A stretch of 64,000 nucleotides of DNA from Myxococcus guangdongensis. Its GTDB lineage: Bacteria > Myxococcota > Myxococcia > Myxococcales > Myxococcaceae. Below the pieces are notes generated by a model. That model searched no databases. It was not told the origin of the DNA and worked only from the letters and a program-made list of their open reading frames with translations. Positions 1 to 8,855 of this stretch are shown one piece after another. The position numbers and the translations under genes are program-made. Every line of letters starts with the position of its first letter. Within the stretch, counting starts at the first letter, position 1. The stretch is taken from assembly GCF_024198255.1 (NCBI RefSeq), contig NZ_JAJVKW010000006.1:186001-250000 (forward strand), in the 5' to 3' direction.

Positions 1-2665
1 CCTCCTGCCGCTTCTGCTCGGACAGCTCGTGCGCGATGACGGCCATTCCCACCGGCTGGCCCGTCCGGGCCTGGGTGAGGGTGGAGAGGGCGTAGCGCAC
101 GGGCAGCCGCGCTCCCGTCCGGAGGTTTCGCGCCTGCAGCTCGCCCTCCCAGCGTCCCTGGGCCGTCACGGCGGGCAGGAGCGTGTCCTGGACGAAGGCG
201 TGGTCCTCCTCGGGGAAGTAGTCCAGCAGGGACGTGTGGCGCGCCGCCTCCAGCCCCGTCACGCCGAGCATCCGCTGACCGGCCTCGTTGAGATAGGTGA
301 TGCGGCCCTCGGTGTCGGCGATGCCAATCGCATCCGAGCTCTGCTCCACCACGACGGCCAGCGCCTGCCTCGCCTGCTCGACCTGGCGCTTCTCCTCGCG
401 CGCCCTGGACACGGCGAGGTTCCCCTCCACGCGCGCGAGCAACTCCCGCGCGGAGAAGGGCTTCACCAGATAGTCATTGGCGCCCGCCTCCAGCCCTTCG
501 ACGGTGGCCTCCTCGCCCGCGCGGGCGGACAGCAGGATGACGGGGATGTCCGCCGTCATGGGCGAGGCTCGCAGCGCGCGCAGCAACCCGAAGCCATCCA
601 TCCCCGGCATCATCACGTCACTGAGCACCAGGTCCGGTCGTCGGGCCCGCACCTGCTCCAGCGCCTCGTGTCCGTTGGCGGCCGTCCGCACCGCGTAGCG
701 TCCGCCCAGGAGGCGCTGGACGTAGTCGCGCATGTCCACGTTGTCGTCCACCAGGAGCACCGTCTCCCTGGCGTGGGACGTCGGGGCTTCACGGCGAGGC
801 CGAGGGGATGCCTCGTCGTCGGTGACGTCGATGGAGGCCGGGGCCTCGAGCCACGTCTGCGCCTCGCTCACGAAGGCCTGGAGGTGCGTGGCGTGGCCCG
901 GCTGCTGCGCCGCCAGGTGCTCGGCGGGCAGGTGCGCATGGCCCAAGGGCAACCACACGGTGAAGGTGCTGCCATGTCCCTCCACGCTGCGCACGGTGAG
1001 CCTCCCGCCGTGCAGCTTCACCAGCTCCTGCACCAGCGCGAGCCCGATGCCGCTGCCCTCGTAGCTGCGGCCGCGCGCGCCCTGCACGCGGTGGAAGCGC
1101 TCGAAGATGCGCGGCAGCTCCGCCTCGGGGATGCCGGTGCCCGTGTCCGTCACCGACACCTCCACTCCGTCGTCCTTCGCCGCGCACGCGACGCGAATCT
1201 CTCCGGCGAGGGTGAACTTGAAGGCATTGGAGAGCAGGTTGAGGACGACCTTCTCCCACAGCTCGCGGTCCACCCAGACGGGCTGGGGGAGGGGCTGACA
1301 CGACACGACGAGCTTCAGGCCGGAGCGCTCCACGGTGGAGCGGAAGGCGCTGGCCAGGTCCGCGGTGAGCGCGCCCAGGTTCGTGGGCGCGAAGGCGGCC
1401 CGCGTCCGGCCCGCTTCGATGCGTGAGAAGTCGAGCAGCGTGTTGACCAGCTTCAAGAGCCGCAGCCCGTTGCGGTGCACCGTCTCCTGGCGATGACGCT
1501 GGTGGGGGCCCAGCGGCTCCTCGGCGTCGCGCAGGCCGTCCTCCACCGGGCCCAGCATCAACGTGAGCGGCGTGCGGAACTCGTGCGACACATTGCTGAA
1601 GAAGGTCGTCTTGGCGCGGTCCAACTCGGCCAGGGCCTCCGTGCGGCGGCGCTCCTCGTCGCGGGCCCGCGCGGTGGCCACCGCCGTCGTCACGCCAATG
1701 GCCACCAGCTCCAGGAAGCGGCGATAGGCCTCGTCCAGCGCCCGACGGGGGCTGATGCCCAACACCAGGAAGCCCAGGGGCAGGGCATGTCCGGGCCGGG
1801 GCATGGGCAGCACCATCACGGACGTGGTGGCCTCGGGCCAGGGGCCTCCGGGCAGCGCGTCCAGGGCCTCGGGGAGCTGCTCGAGGCGCAGCGCCTCCGC
1901 GGTGCGCGCCACGCTTGCCAGGGGCCAGGTGTCGGGGCGGGGCGCTTCATCCAGGGGGATTCTGGCGGGGGCAGCGCGGCTGTCCGAGGGCAGGCCGCTG
2001 AGCGCCACGAGGCTCGCCATGCGCTCCGTGTCGTCGGTGAGGTAGAGCAGCGCCAGCGGCACGTCGTTCGGGTTGCTCGCGAGCACGCGCGCCATCTCGC
2101 GGCACGTGAGCTCCGGCGTCGCCTGTCCCAGGGCCGCGGCGCTCAGCTCGGAGAGCGTGCGCAGCCTGCGCTCGTTGAGCACGCGCTCGGTGGTCTCGGT
2201 GAGGGCGGCGAAGATGCCGCCCACGCCGCCGGACTCGTCGCGGATGGGGCTGTGGCTGTAGGAGAAGTAGCACTCCTCCAGGTATCCGTTGCGGTCCAGC
2301 GGCATCATCAGGTCTTCCACGCGGATGGGCTCTCCGGTGGCCTGGATGCGCTCCCAGCCGGGGGCGAGCATGGTGTCCCATACCTCCGGCCAGGTGATGG
2401 CGGCCTCCTGTCCCAGCGCGGCGGGGTGCTTCGTCGCGCCGCAGATGGGGCGGTACGCGTCGTTGTACATCTGCACGTACCGCGGGCCCCACGCCAGATA
2501 GAGCGGGTAGTTGGACGCCAGGACGATGCCCACCGTGGTGCGCAGGGATTGCGGCCAGCGCTCCACGGGGCCCAGGGGCGTCTTCTCCCAGTCGATGCGT
2601 CGGAGCAACGCGCCGCACTCGCCGCCGCCGCGCAGCACCTCCTCCACCGCTCGGGGCCCCCTCAT
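1..2665 (-). CDS. Hybrid histidine kinase/response regulator, 3' end cut by window edge
   Basis: Partial membrane-free sensor kinase; the reading frame stays open to the left edge. In order: PAS-like N-terminus (~15-140), GAF-like region (~150-320), HisKA with the motif SHEFRTP (phospho-acceptor H361), HATPase_c with an N box (NLLSNA) and DTGTGIPEAELPRIFERFHR, then a receiver domain starting VLLVDDNVDMRDY with phospho-acceptor D683 (LVLSDVMMPGMDG), followed by a further PAS domain that runs off the window. The ATG overlaps the stop of the upstream kinase gene by 4 bp (ATGA), so the two are probably translationally coupled. The signal is not identifiable. A second output or kinase module may lie beyond the edge. 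Confidence 0.9.
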   Translation of the reverse strand, partial: MRGPRAVEEVLRGGGECGALLRRIDWEKTPLGPVERWPQSLRTTVGIVLASNYPLYLAWGPRYVQMYNDAYRPICGATKHPAALGQEAAITWPEVWDTMLAPGWERIQATGEPIRVEDLMMPLDRNGYLEECYFSYSHSPIRDESGGVGGIFAALTETTERVLNERRLRTLSELSAAALGQATPELTCREMARVLASNPNDVPLALLYLTDDTERMASLVALSGLPSDSRAAPARIPLDEAPRPDTWPLASVARTAEALRLEQLPEALDALPGGPWPEATTSVMVLPMPRPGHALPLGFLVLGISPRRALDEAYRRFLELVAIGVTTAVATARARDEERRRTEALAELDRAKTTFFSNVSHEFRTPLTLMLGPVEDGLRDAEEPLGPHQRHRQETVHRNGLRLLKLVNTLLDFSRIEAGRTRAAFAPTNLGALTADLASAFRSTVERSGLKLVVSCQPLPQPVWVDRELWEKVVLNLLSNAFKFTLAGEIRVACAAKDDGVEVSVTDTGTGIPEAELPRIFERFHRVQGARGRSYEGSGIGLALVQELVKLHGGRLTVRSVEGHGSTFTVWLPLGHAHLPAEHLAAQQPGHATHLQAFVSEAQTWLEAPASIDVTDDEASPRPRREAPTSHARETVLLVDDNVDMRDYVQRLLGGRYAVRTAANGHEALEQVRARRPDLVLSDVMMPGMDGFGLLRALRASPMTADIPVILLSARAGEEATVEGLEAGANDYLVKPFSARELLARVEGNLAVSRAREEKRQVEQARQALAVVVEQSSDAIGIADTEGRITYLNEAGQRMLGVTGLEAARHTSLLDYFPEEDHAFVQDTLLPAVTAQGRWEGELQARNLRTGARLPVRYALSTLTQARTGQPVGMAVIAHELSEQKRQE

Positions 2666-4287
2666 GTCGCCAGTCTCCCCGCCGCGCTCGCCATCGACAC
2701 CTGGCAGGGCAGGTGCACCGTGAAGGTGGCGCCCTGGCCTGGCGTGCTGCGCACGTCGATGGTGCCCCCCATGGCCTGGACGTTCTGCCGGGTGACGTAC
2801 AGGCCCAGTCCCAGGCCGCCGTAGTGCCGCTCGGAGACGGCGCGCTCGAACTTCTCGAAGATGCGGTCCATGGCCTCGGGGGGGATGCCGATGCCCTCGT
2901 CGCGGATGCTGAACCAGGCGTGCTCCGCGGTGCGTCCGGTCCGCAGGTGGATGGGGTGGCCCTCGCCGTACTTGAGGGCATTGGAGAGCAGGTTCGCCAC
3001 GGCCTGCTCCAGCCTCGCCCGGTCCCATTGGCCCACGACTTCGTCCAGCTGCGTGTGGATGGGCGTGCGGGTGCGCTGGGATTCGGCGCTGAAGCGCAGG
3101 GACACCTCTTGGAGCAGCGCGCCCAGGTCCACCGGCTCCGGCGTCAGGCGCAGCTGGCCTCCGCTGATGAGCGTGACGTCGAGCAGCTCGCCCACCAGGG
3201 TGGACAGGCGCTTCACCTGGCGCTGCATGACCTCCAGGTCCGCGGGCAGCCGCTCCAGCAGCTCCGGGCCGCGACCTTCCCGGGACACCCGGGCCAGCGT
3301 CTGGAGCTTGAGGTGCAGCGGAGTCAGTGGCGTCTTGAGCTCGTGGCTTGCCACGGCGAGGAACTCGTCGCGAATCCGGATGGCCTCGTCCATGGCTGTC
3401 AGCAGTCGCTCTCTTTCCTGTTCGACGTGTTTGCGGTCGGTGATGTCGATGACCGAGCCGATGTAGCCCAGGAACTCTCCCGCGGGTCCGAAGCGGGGGC
3501 TGGCCGAGTCGATGGCCCAGCGGTACTGGCCGTCCTTGCGTCGCAGCCGGTAGTCGAGTCGGAAGGGGAGGTGCTCGGTGTTGGCGGCGAGGAAGACGGC
3601 GCCCGCGTGCTCGGCGTCGTCCGGGTGCACGGCGCCGAGCCAGCCGAAGCCCAGGCTCTCGGCTTCGGTCTGTCCGGTGAACTCGTACCAGCTCCGGCTG
3701 AGGTAGAGACCGCGGCCGGTGACGTCCGTCACCCACAGCATGACGGGGGCGTGGTCGGCCATGTTCCGGAAGCGGGCCTCGCTCTCCTCGAGGGCGCGTT
3801 GGGACGCCTTCTGGGTGGTGACGTCCCGCATGGTGACGAAGACGCGGTCGCTGTGCTCCGCGGAGGGCCGGGTCAGGGTGAGCATGACCTCGACGTGGCG
3901 GCCTTGGAGGGTCCTGAGCACGGTCTCCAGCTCCAGGCGCGTGCCGCCTTCCCAGAACATGACGAGCTCGTCGGTGAAGGACGCCGTCGTCTCCGGGACG
4001 AAGATGCGGGAGAGGGAGAGGGTGCCCATCACCTCCTCGCGGCTGCGGGCCTCGAGCAGGCGAGCGGTGGCCGTGTTCACGTCCAGGACCTCCACCCAGC
4101 CCGCGGCCTCCATCACGAAGCCGGGGTGCTCCGCGAGCCAGGCGCGCAGGTCGGTGACTCCCGACGCGCGCAGGGCGTCGAGCGCGTTCGTCACCGCGGT
4201 GAAGTCCTCCACCCACAAGGAGACATCCACTGCGTCGAAGAGCTCCGCGTCCCGTGTGCCTCTGGCTGTTCCAGCCCCACCCACCAA
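2662..4287 (-). CDS. PAS-domain sensor histidine kinase
   Basis: Soluble sensor kinase of about 541 residues. Two PAS regions (~60-155 and ~165-290, the second with the PAC-like YRLRRKDGQYRWAID) precede a HisKA box SHELKTPLTPLH (H315) and a HATPase_c domain with NLLSNALKYG, DEGIGIPPEAMDRIFEKF and GLGLGLYV. No transmembrane segment, so it senses in the cytoplasm. The start is either TTG at 4287 or GTG at 4284: a GGAGGAGG ribosome site lies 5-8 nt upstream and no ATG is nearby. It shares a 4-bp ATGA overlap with the downstream hybrid kinase. No separate response regulator is in the window; the hybrid kinase's receiver is the obvious partner, by inference. Confidence 0.9.
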   Translation of the reverse strand: MVGGAGTARGTRDAELFDAVDVSLWVEDFTAVTNALDALRASGVTDLRAWLAEHPGFVMEAAGWVEVLDVNTATARLLEARSREEVMGTLSLSRIFVPETTASFTDELVMFWEGGTRLELETVLRTLQGRHVEVMLTLTRPSAEHSDRVFVTMRDVTTQKASQRALEESEARFRNMADHAPVMLWVTDVTGRGLYLSRSWYEFTGQTEAESLGFGWLGAVHPDDAEHAGAVFLAANTEHLPFRLDYRLRRKDGQYRWAIDSASPRFGPAGEFLGYIGSVIDITDRKHVEQERERLLTAMDEAIRIRDEFLAVASHELKTPLTPLHLKLQTLARVSREGRGPELLERLPADLEVMQRQVKRLSTLVGELLDVTLISGGQLRLTPEPVDLGALLQEVSLRFSAESQRTRTPIHTQLDEVVGQWDRARLEQAVANLLSNALKYGEGHPIHLRTGRTAEHAWFSIRDEGIGIPPEAMDRIFEKFERAVSERHYGGLGLGLYVTRQNVQAMGGTIDVRSTPGQGATFTVHLPCQVSMASAAGRLAT

Positions 4288-4498
4288 ATGTGCCTCCTCC
4301 GTGCCCCGCTCGGGTGGACCTGGGTTATCAGCCCGGCCGAGTCGGCCGTGTCACAAAGATTCTGGAGTCGCCAGGAGTCAACGAACAGGCATCTTCCGGG
4401 CGTCCACCGCTCGGACGCCCCCTCGCTGGGCCGGCCCCGGACGCCCGCCCGGACGCCTGTCTTCCTGCTTCTCCTCGGTTCGGTGGGAGTGCGGTCCC

Positions 4499-4532
4499 GG
4501 GGCGCACGCGCGAGGCGATGCGCGTGCGCCCC
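4499..4532 (-). terminator. Hairpin terminator-like inverted repeat
   Basis: A perfect 13-bp inverted repeat (GGGGCGCACGCGC / GCGCGTGCGCCCC) with an 8-nt loop lies 10 bp beyond the stop of the small minus-strand ORF at 4543-4815. There is no T-tract, as is common at this GC content. It supports that ORF being a real gene. Confidence 0.65.
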
Positions 4533-4542
4533 AGCGCGCGGG

Positions 4543-4815
4543 CTACCGGCAGGTGATGCTGCTGAACAGCGGATAGCATCCGTTCATGCTGCCACTCGAG
4601 CGAAGGACCCAGGTGTTCGTGGCGAAGACATGGTCGAGATAGGAGGACTCGTCCTCGCCACATGTCCCCGTGAAGTCCACCATCGTGTTGAATCCCCGCT
4701 GCCGACAGAAGCTGAAGCCATTCCCGGCGGTGAGCCAGATCTGCCAGGGATTGCCTTGATAGGCCTCGGTCACGTCGTGGAAGGTGGTGTCGGCGCGCGC
4801 CGTCCCAGCCGTCAT
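4543..4815 (-). CDS. Small Cys-containing secreted-type protein (hypothetical)
   Basis: A 90-residue product with Cys residues near FCRQRG, TGTCGEDES, GCYPLF and a C-terminal TCR, suggesting disulfides outside the cytoplasm. From the ATG it has only a stub of a signal peptide (MTAGTARA then DTTF). In the same frame upstream codons would add LVTLKGALL, making a good signal peptide, but no ATG/GTG/TTG precedes it before an in-frame stop. Either a CTG start is used, or a one-base shift separates it from an ATG at about 4872 (MTNNSTTP). The strong hairpin just downstream argues it is transcribed. Family not recognised; it could also be a decaying gene. Confidence 0.45.
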   Translation of the reverse strand: MTAGTARADTTFHDVTEAYQGNPWQIWLTAGNGFSFCRQRGFNTMVDFTGTCGEDESSYLDHVFATNTWVLRSSGSMNGCYPLFSSITCR

Positions 4816-4972
4816 CAGCAGCGCGCCCTTGAGGGTGACAAGGCCGTCACGGTGTCGTGGAGTTGTTTGTCATTGGTAGGGATTGGAGGGTCCTGCCGGA
4901 AAGGGTAAGCGCACACCCACCCTCCGCTGGTTTCGGATGACCCCCGTGGCGCGAGGCACTAAGAGGGCCTCC

Positions 4973-6298
4973 ATGTCCGGTCCCTGGGCGACACGCGCGC
5001 TGATGTTCGTGGGCTTCTTCGCGGTGCTCGCGGCGTTCCCCGTCTACACCCCCTTCGATTCCAAGCTGACGCTCCCCACCACGCTGTCGCTCCTGCGCGA
5101 GGGGAACATCGAGCTGGACGAATACGCGCCCACCTTCCAGGTGCACCAGAACGGCCTCTTCGAGCGCGACGGCCACTATTACAACTACTTTCCCCTGGGC
5201 CCCTCGCTCGTCGCCGTGCCCATGGTGGCGCTGGTGGATGGGTTCGTGCGGCTCGTCACCCCCGTGGGCAGCCTCCACCCGGCACTGGGCAAGCCCCTGG
5301 CCCACTGGCGCCGCATCTACGAGTCCACCGGCCAGGTGGACCTCGACACGTGGAACGAGCCCCAGCGCTTCTTCGCCTCCGCGGTGACGGCCCTGGCCGG
5401 TGTCGCCATGTTCGTGCTCGGCACGTCACTGAACCTGTCCCGCCGGCGCGCGCTCCTGCTCGCCGCCGTCTTCGTGCTCTGCACGCCGCTGCTCTCCACC
5501 GCCAGCCGCGCCCTGTGGCAGCACGGCCCCTCGCTCCTGTTCCTCACCCTGACGCTCGTCTGCCTCGTCCGCGCGCGAGACACTCCCGCCACCGTCGGCT
5601 GGGCGGGCCTCCCGCTGGCGCTCGCCTACGTCATGCGGCCGACCAACGGGTTGTCCGTGCTGCTGCTGTCGCTCTACGTCGTGTGGACCCACCCGCGTCA
5701 GGCGTGGAGGTTCTTCGCGAGCGCGCTCCTGGTGGCCGTCCCCTGGGTGGCGGTGAACCTCAGTCACTACGGCTCCGTGCTCGCGCCCTATTACGAGCCG
5801 CAGCGCCTGGAGTGGTCCACCTCCCGCGTGGTCGAGGCCCTGGCCGGCAATCTCGTGTCCCCGGGCCGTGGGCTGCTCGTCTTCACCCCCGTGCTGCTCC
5901 TGAGCGCCTGGGGCCTGTGGCTGGACGTGCGCGCCCGGACCTTCACGCGCTTGCACGCCGTCCTGCTCGCGGTGGTGGCCCTGCACTGGTTCTCCATCTC
6001 CACCTTCCCGCACTGGTGGGGAGGGCACTCGTATGGCCCGCGCTTCTTCACGGACATGGTGCCCTACCTCGTCTTCTTCCTCGTCCCCGTGGTGCGCTCG
6101 CTCCAGTGGAAGGGCCCCGAGGCCCGGCGCGGACTGACGGCCACCTTCGCGGTGCTGGCCACGCTGAGCCTGCTCATCCACATCCATGGCGCCAGCTCGC
6201 GCGCCGTGTATCGCTGGAACAGCCTGCCGCTCGACGTGGATGAACACCCGGAGCGACTCTGGGACTGGAGCGACCCACAGTTCCTCGGCCGCCGCTGA
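4973..6298 (+). CDS. Polytopic membrane protein, GT-C glycosyltransferase-like (putative)
   Basis: About 441 residues from ATG 4973, which has AGAGGG about 7 nt upstream; a TTG start at 4883 is less likely. One N-terminal hydrophobic segment (~7-25) is followed by a periplasmic-looking loop rich in aromatic and acidic residues (EGNIELDEYAPTF, DGHYYNYFPLGPSL), then roughly eight to nine more membrane helices. An early D/E-rich extracellular loop with many downstream helices resembles lipid-linked sugar transferases of the GT-C fold (inference). The loop near HWFSISTFPHWWGGHSYGPRFF is typical of such proteins in myxobacteria. Donor and acceptor are unknown. It stands alone between divergently oriented neighbours. 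Confidence 0.7.
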   Translation: MSGPWATRALMFVGFFAVLAAFPVYTPFDSKLTLPTTLSLLREGNIELDEYAPTFQVHQNGLFERDGHYYNYFPLGPSLVAVPMVALVDGFVRLVTPVGSLHPALGKPLAHWRRIYESTGQVDLDTWNEPQRFFASAVTALAGVAMFVLGTSLNLSRRRALLLAAVFVLCTPLLSTASRALWQHGPSLLFLTLTLVCLVRARDTPATVGWAGLPLALAYVMRPTNGLSVLLLSLYVVWTHPRQAWRFFASALLVAVPWVAVNLSHYGSVLAPYYEPQRLEWSTSRVVEALAGNLVSPGRGLLVFTPVLLLSAWGLWLDVRARTFTRLHAVLLAVVALHWFSISTFPHWWGGHSYGPRFFTDMVPYLVFFLVPVVRSLQWKGPEARRGLTATFAVLATLSLLIHIHGASSRAVYRWNSLPLDVDEHPERLWDWSDPQFLGRR

Positions 6299-6352
6299 GA
6301 CACCGGGCCCCGTGCCCTGGTTGCTGGGGAGTCGCTGTCCTATCCTCGCGCC

Positions 6353-6982
6353 ATGAGCATGTCCGAGCGCGGCCGCGAGCCAGCACAGACTCACGTCGCC
6401 TACGACGACGTCAACGAGCTCATCGCCACCGCCACCCGGCTGATGCAGAAGGACACCGCGCCGGAGACGCTCACGGCAGAGGACCTGCGGCGCATCGGCG
6501 CGGAGCTGGACATCCCCGCGCGCTACGTGGACCAGGCCCTGGAGGCGCTGGCTCGCCGACGCGAGGCCCAAGCCCTGGAGGCGCGCGCCCGTGAGGAGCA
6601 CGCCCGCCAGCGCGCCCTGCGGCTGCGTCGGGGCGCCTGGGTCGGCGCCGCGCTCCTGGGGCTTCTGGCCGTGTCGGGGCTGGTGGTGCGCAATGGCCTG
6701 ACGTCCTCGCTGGCGGAGGTGGCGCGGCAGCGGGCCCAGGTGCGCAACGTGCTGGAGCGCCGCGAGTCGCTGCGCGCGCGACAGGCCTCGCTCACGCCGG
6801 GGCCGGAGCGCGACGCGGAGCTGTCCGGCGCGGACAACCGCGTGTCCGTGGAGATTCGCCGCTATGACGAACGCGCCGCGAATTTCAACGCGGCCGCCAC
6901 GTCATTCCCCGCCGGCTGGATAGGTCGCCTGAGCGGCCTGCCCGCCACACTCCCGCTGTCGTCGGAGGTCTCCACATGGTGA
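6353..6982 (+). CDS. LemA-like single-pass membrane protein
   Basis: 209 residues. The N-terminal soluble part (1-90) is helical and Arg/Glu-rich, a single transmembrane helix lies at ~93-115, and the C-terminal helical part ends in YDERAANFNAAATSFPAGW, which resembles the C-terminal signature of LemA proteins. A canonical LemA N-terminus is absent. The stop overlaps the start of the TPM-domain gene by 7 bp; LemA and TPM proteins are commonly paired in bacteria. Role probably in envelope homeostasis, not established here. Confidence 0.65.
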   Translation: MSMSERGREPAQTHVAYDDVNELIATATRLMQKDTAPETLTAEDLRRIGAELDIPARYVDQALEALARRREAQALEARAREEHARQRALRLRRGAWVGAALLGLLAVSGLVVRNGLTSSLAEVARQRAQVRNVLERRESLRARQASLTPGPERDAELSGADNRVSVEIRRYDERAANFNAAATSFPAGWIGRLSGLPATLPLSSEVSTW

Positions 6983-8370
6983 AGGCCGTCCTGTTGACCC
7001 TGCTCCTGCCCGCGGTGCTGCTGGGCGCTGTCCCCTCCATCGAGCGCCCGGTGACGGACGCGCAGGGGATGTTGGGGGCCGAGCCGCGGGAGGCTGTCGC
7101 CCGGGCCCTGGTGGACCTTCGCGCCCAGCGTCAGGTGCAGATGGCCGTGCTGCTCGTGCGCTCGACGGAAGGGCAGCCCATCGACGACTACGCCGACCAG
7201 GTCTTCCAGGCGTGGAAGGGCGGCGAGGCGGGCAAGGACAACGGCGTCCTGCTCGTCGTGGCGCGCGATGACCGGCGCATGCGCCTGGAGGTGGGCTACG
7301 GCCTGGAGGCCCTGCTGACCGACGGCGAGGCGCGGACCCTGTTGGATGCGCAGGGGCCGAAGATGCGCGAGGGCCGGCTCGAGGACGCGCTGCTGGCCAT
7401 CATCGCGGGCGTGGGTGAGCAGGTCTCACAGGGCGCTCCCCTGGACCCGACGAGCGAGGCGACGGCCTCCACCGCGCCTGTCTTCGATGGGCCCCGGTAC
7501 GAGGACACCCCGGCCCATGACGCGCGCCCGTTCGTCTACGGCATGCTCATGGCGAGCTGCGTGCTGGGAATTGCCCTGGCGTGGTGGAGGTTCCCCGCCG
7601 CCGTGGCCAGGTGGAAGCGGGGAGGGCTGTCGGCCGGCTGGAAGACGTTGAGCCCCGATGAGCAAAGCCACTTCTTCGTGGGCGCGACGGTGGCGGGCGC
7701 CGCGGTGGCCCTCAGCGGAATGTTCGGGAGGGCCGCCGGGCACTCCGCGCTGGCCATCATGTTCGCGGGCGCGGTGATGCTGGCGCTGATGTCGACCGCC
7801 TGGCACCTGGTTCGCGAGGGCCTCTGGCCCGTGGGCGGCGCGATGCTGCTGACCCCGGCCATGCTCGTCTATTCCAATCAGACGCAGTTCCGGCCCGCGA
7901 CGGAGCTGGTGGAGCTGCTGGGCGGAGGCTTCATCGGCATCTTCGCCGGGGGCATCCCCACGGTGATCTGCCTGTTCTTCCTCTACGGCATCATCGACGC
8001 GCTGGCGCCCCGCATCCTCTGGGCGAGCGAGGTCTCCTCGGGGAAGCGCTCCGCGAGCCGTCGCGCCTCCAGGAACAAGCAGCGGTCCTCGACGAAGGGC
8101 CAGCGACGCTCCAAGGCCCGCGCGAAGCAGAGGGCCTCGGCGGGACAGCAGGCCCTCGAGACCGCCAAGGCCCAGGCCCCTCGTCCCTCCTTCCTCAAGG
8201 CCTTCTTCGCCTATGAGTCGCCGTCGTCGGGCTCCTCGTCCAGCCGGAGCTCCTCGTCGTCCTCGTCCAGCCGGAGCTCCTCGTCGTCCTCCTCGTCCTC
8301 CTCTTCTTCCAGCTCGTGGAAGGGGGGCGGGGGCTCGTCGGGCGGTGGCGGAGCCAGCAGCTCCTGGTAG
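6976..8370 (+). CDS. TPM-domain (YgcG-like) membrane protein with poly-Ser tail
   Basis: 464 residues. Signal peptide (~1-18), then a TPM domain (~20-155: TDAQGMLG, VQMAVLLVRSTEGQ, DNGVLLVVARDDRRMRLEVGYGLE), several membrane helices (~180-340), a basic linker, and a low-complexity C-terminus dominated by Ser, then Gly, ending in SSSW. A Gly/Ser-rich end with a final aromatic residue is a known habit of this family. A GGAGG ribosome site lies 7 nt before the ATG, inside the preceding lemA-like gene. The poly-Ser tail is encoded by a TCC/TCG trinucleotide run and could change length without losing frame. Confidence 0.8.
   Translation: MVKAVLLTLLLPAVLLGAVPSIERPVTDAQGMLGAEPREAVARALVDLRAQRQVQMAVLLVRSTEGQPIDDYADQVFQAWKGGEAGKDNGVLLVVARDDRRMRLEVGYGLEALLTDGEARTLLDAQGPKMREGRLEDALLAIIAGVGEQVSQGAPLDPTSEATASTAPVFDGPRYEDTPAHDARPFVYGMLMASCVLGIALAWWRFPAAVARWKRGGLSAGWKTLSPDEQSHFFVGATVAGAAVALSGMFGRAAGHSALAIMFAGAVMLALMSTAWHLVREGLWPVGGAMLLTPAMLVYSNQTQFRPATELVELLGGGFIGIFAGGIPTVICLFFLYGIIDALAPRILWASEVSSGKRSASRRASRNKQRSSTKGQRRSKARAKQRASAGQQALETAKAQAPRPSFLKAFFAYESPSSGSSSSRSSSSSSSSRSSSSSSSSSSSSSSWKGGGGSSGGGGASSSW
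8219..8316 (+). repeat. TCC/TCG trinucleotide run coding poly-Ser
   Basis: Imperfect trinucleotide repeat inside the 3' end of the TPM-domain gene, with two CAGCCGGAG interruptions (Ser-Arg-Ser). It encodes more than 30 Ser residues. Slippage in units of three would alter only tail length. Confidence 0.7.
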
Positions 8371-8467
8371 TAGGACATCCGGGCCGGCGCACCCGCTTCA
8401 AACAGGCGCCGGCCCGCATTAGAAGTCTTCCCCGGTCCACCGTATCCCTGTCCCCGGAGCCTCCCCC

Positions 8468-8836
8468 GTGCCGACGTCCGCCCCGCCTCGTCGTCGACAG
8501 CCACCGCAAGGCCCGTGGGCGCGCTTCCTGGACTTCATGGAGCTGACCTCGCCCGAGGGGAAGTGGGGGTGGGGGCTGGTGCTCGGCCTGCTCGTCATCG
8601 GCTTCTGGCCGCTGGCGCTGCTGGGCGTCCTGGACGTGAGCGGGACTCCGCGCAAGGTGCTCGTCGCGCTGGGGCCCGCGTCCATCTGTCTGGGATTGGC
8701 CCTGCTCGTCCTGGTGTGTGGCCACCGGTATGGCGAGTCGCTGCGCATGTCGCGCGGCAAGACCTGGGGCCTGGCCGCGCTGTTCGTGGGCCTGGGCCTC
8801 GCGGGAGCCGCGGGCCTGTGGTTCAGCGAGAGCTGA
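8468..8836 (+). CDS. Small integral membrane protein (hypothetical)
   Basis: 122 residues from a GTG start; an ATG at 8537 is an alternative and would remove the Pro/Arg-rich N-terminus. Three hydrophobic segments (~35-55, ~68-88, ~100-117) and short basic loops; no recognisable motif. It lies 97 bp downstream of the TPM gene on the same strand. Its stop codon sits inside a hairpin shared with the convergent trigger-factor-like gene. Function unknown. Confidence 0.6.
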   Translation: MPTSAPPRRRQPPQGPWARFLDFMELTSPEGKWGWGLVLGLLVIGFWPLALLGVLDVSGTPRKVLVALGPASICLGLALLVLVCGHRYGESLRMSRGKTWGLAALFVGLGLAGAAGLWFSES

Positions 8837-8855
8837 GCCCCCTGGGGCGGCTCAG
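8833..8855. terminator. Bidirectional hairpin spanning two convergent stop codons
   Basis: CTGAGCC ... GGCTCAG, a perfect 7-bp stem with a 9-nt loop. The left arm contains the stop of the + gene (8834-8836) and the right arm the stop of the - gene (8852-8854). Probable compact shared terminator for a 15-bp convergent junction. Confidence 0.5.
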
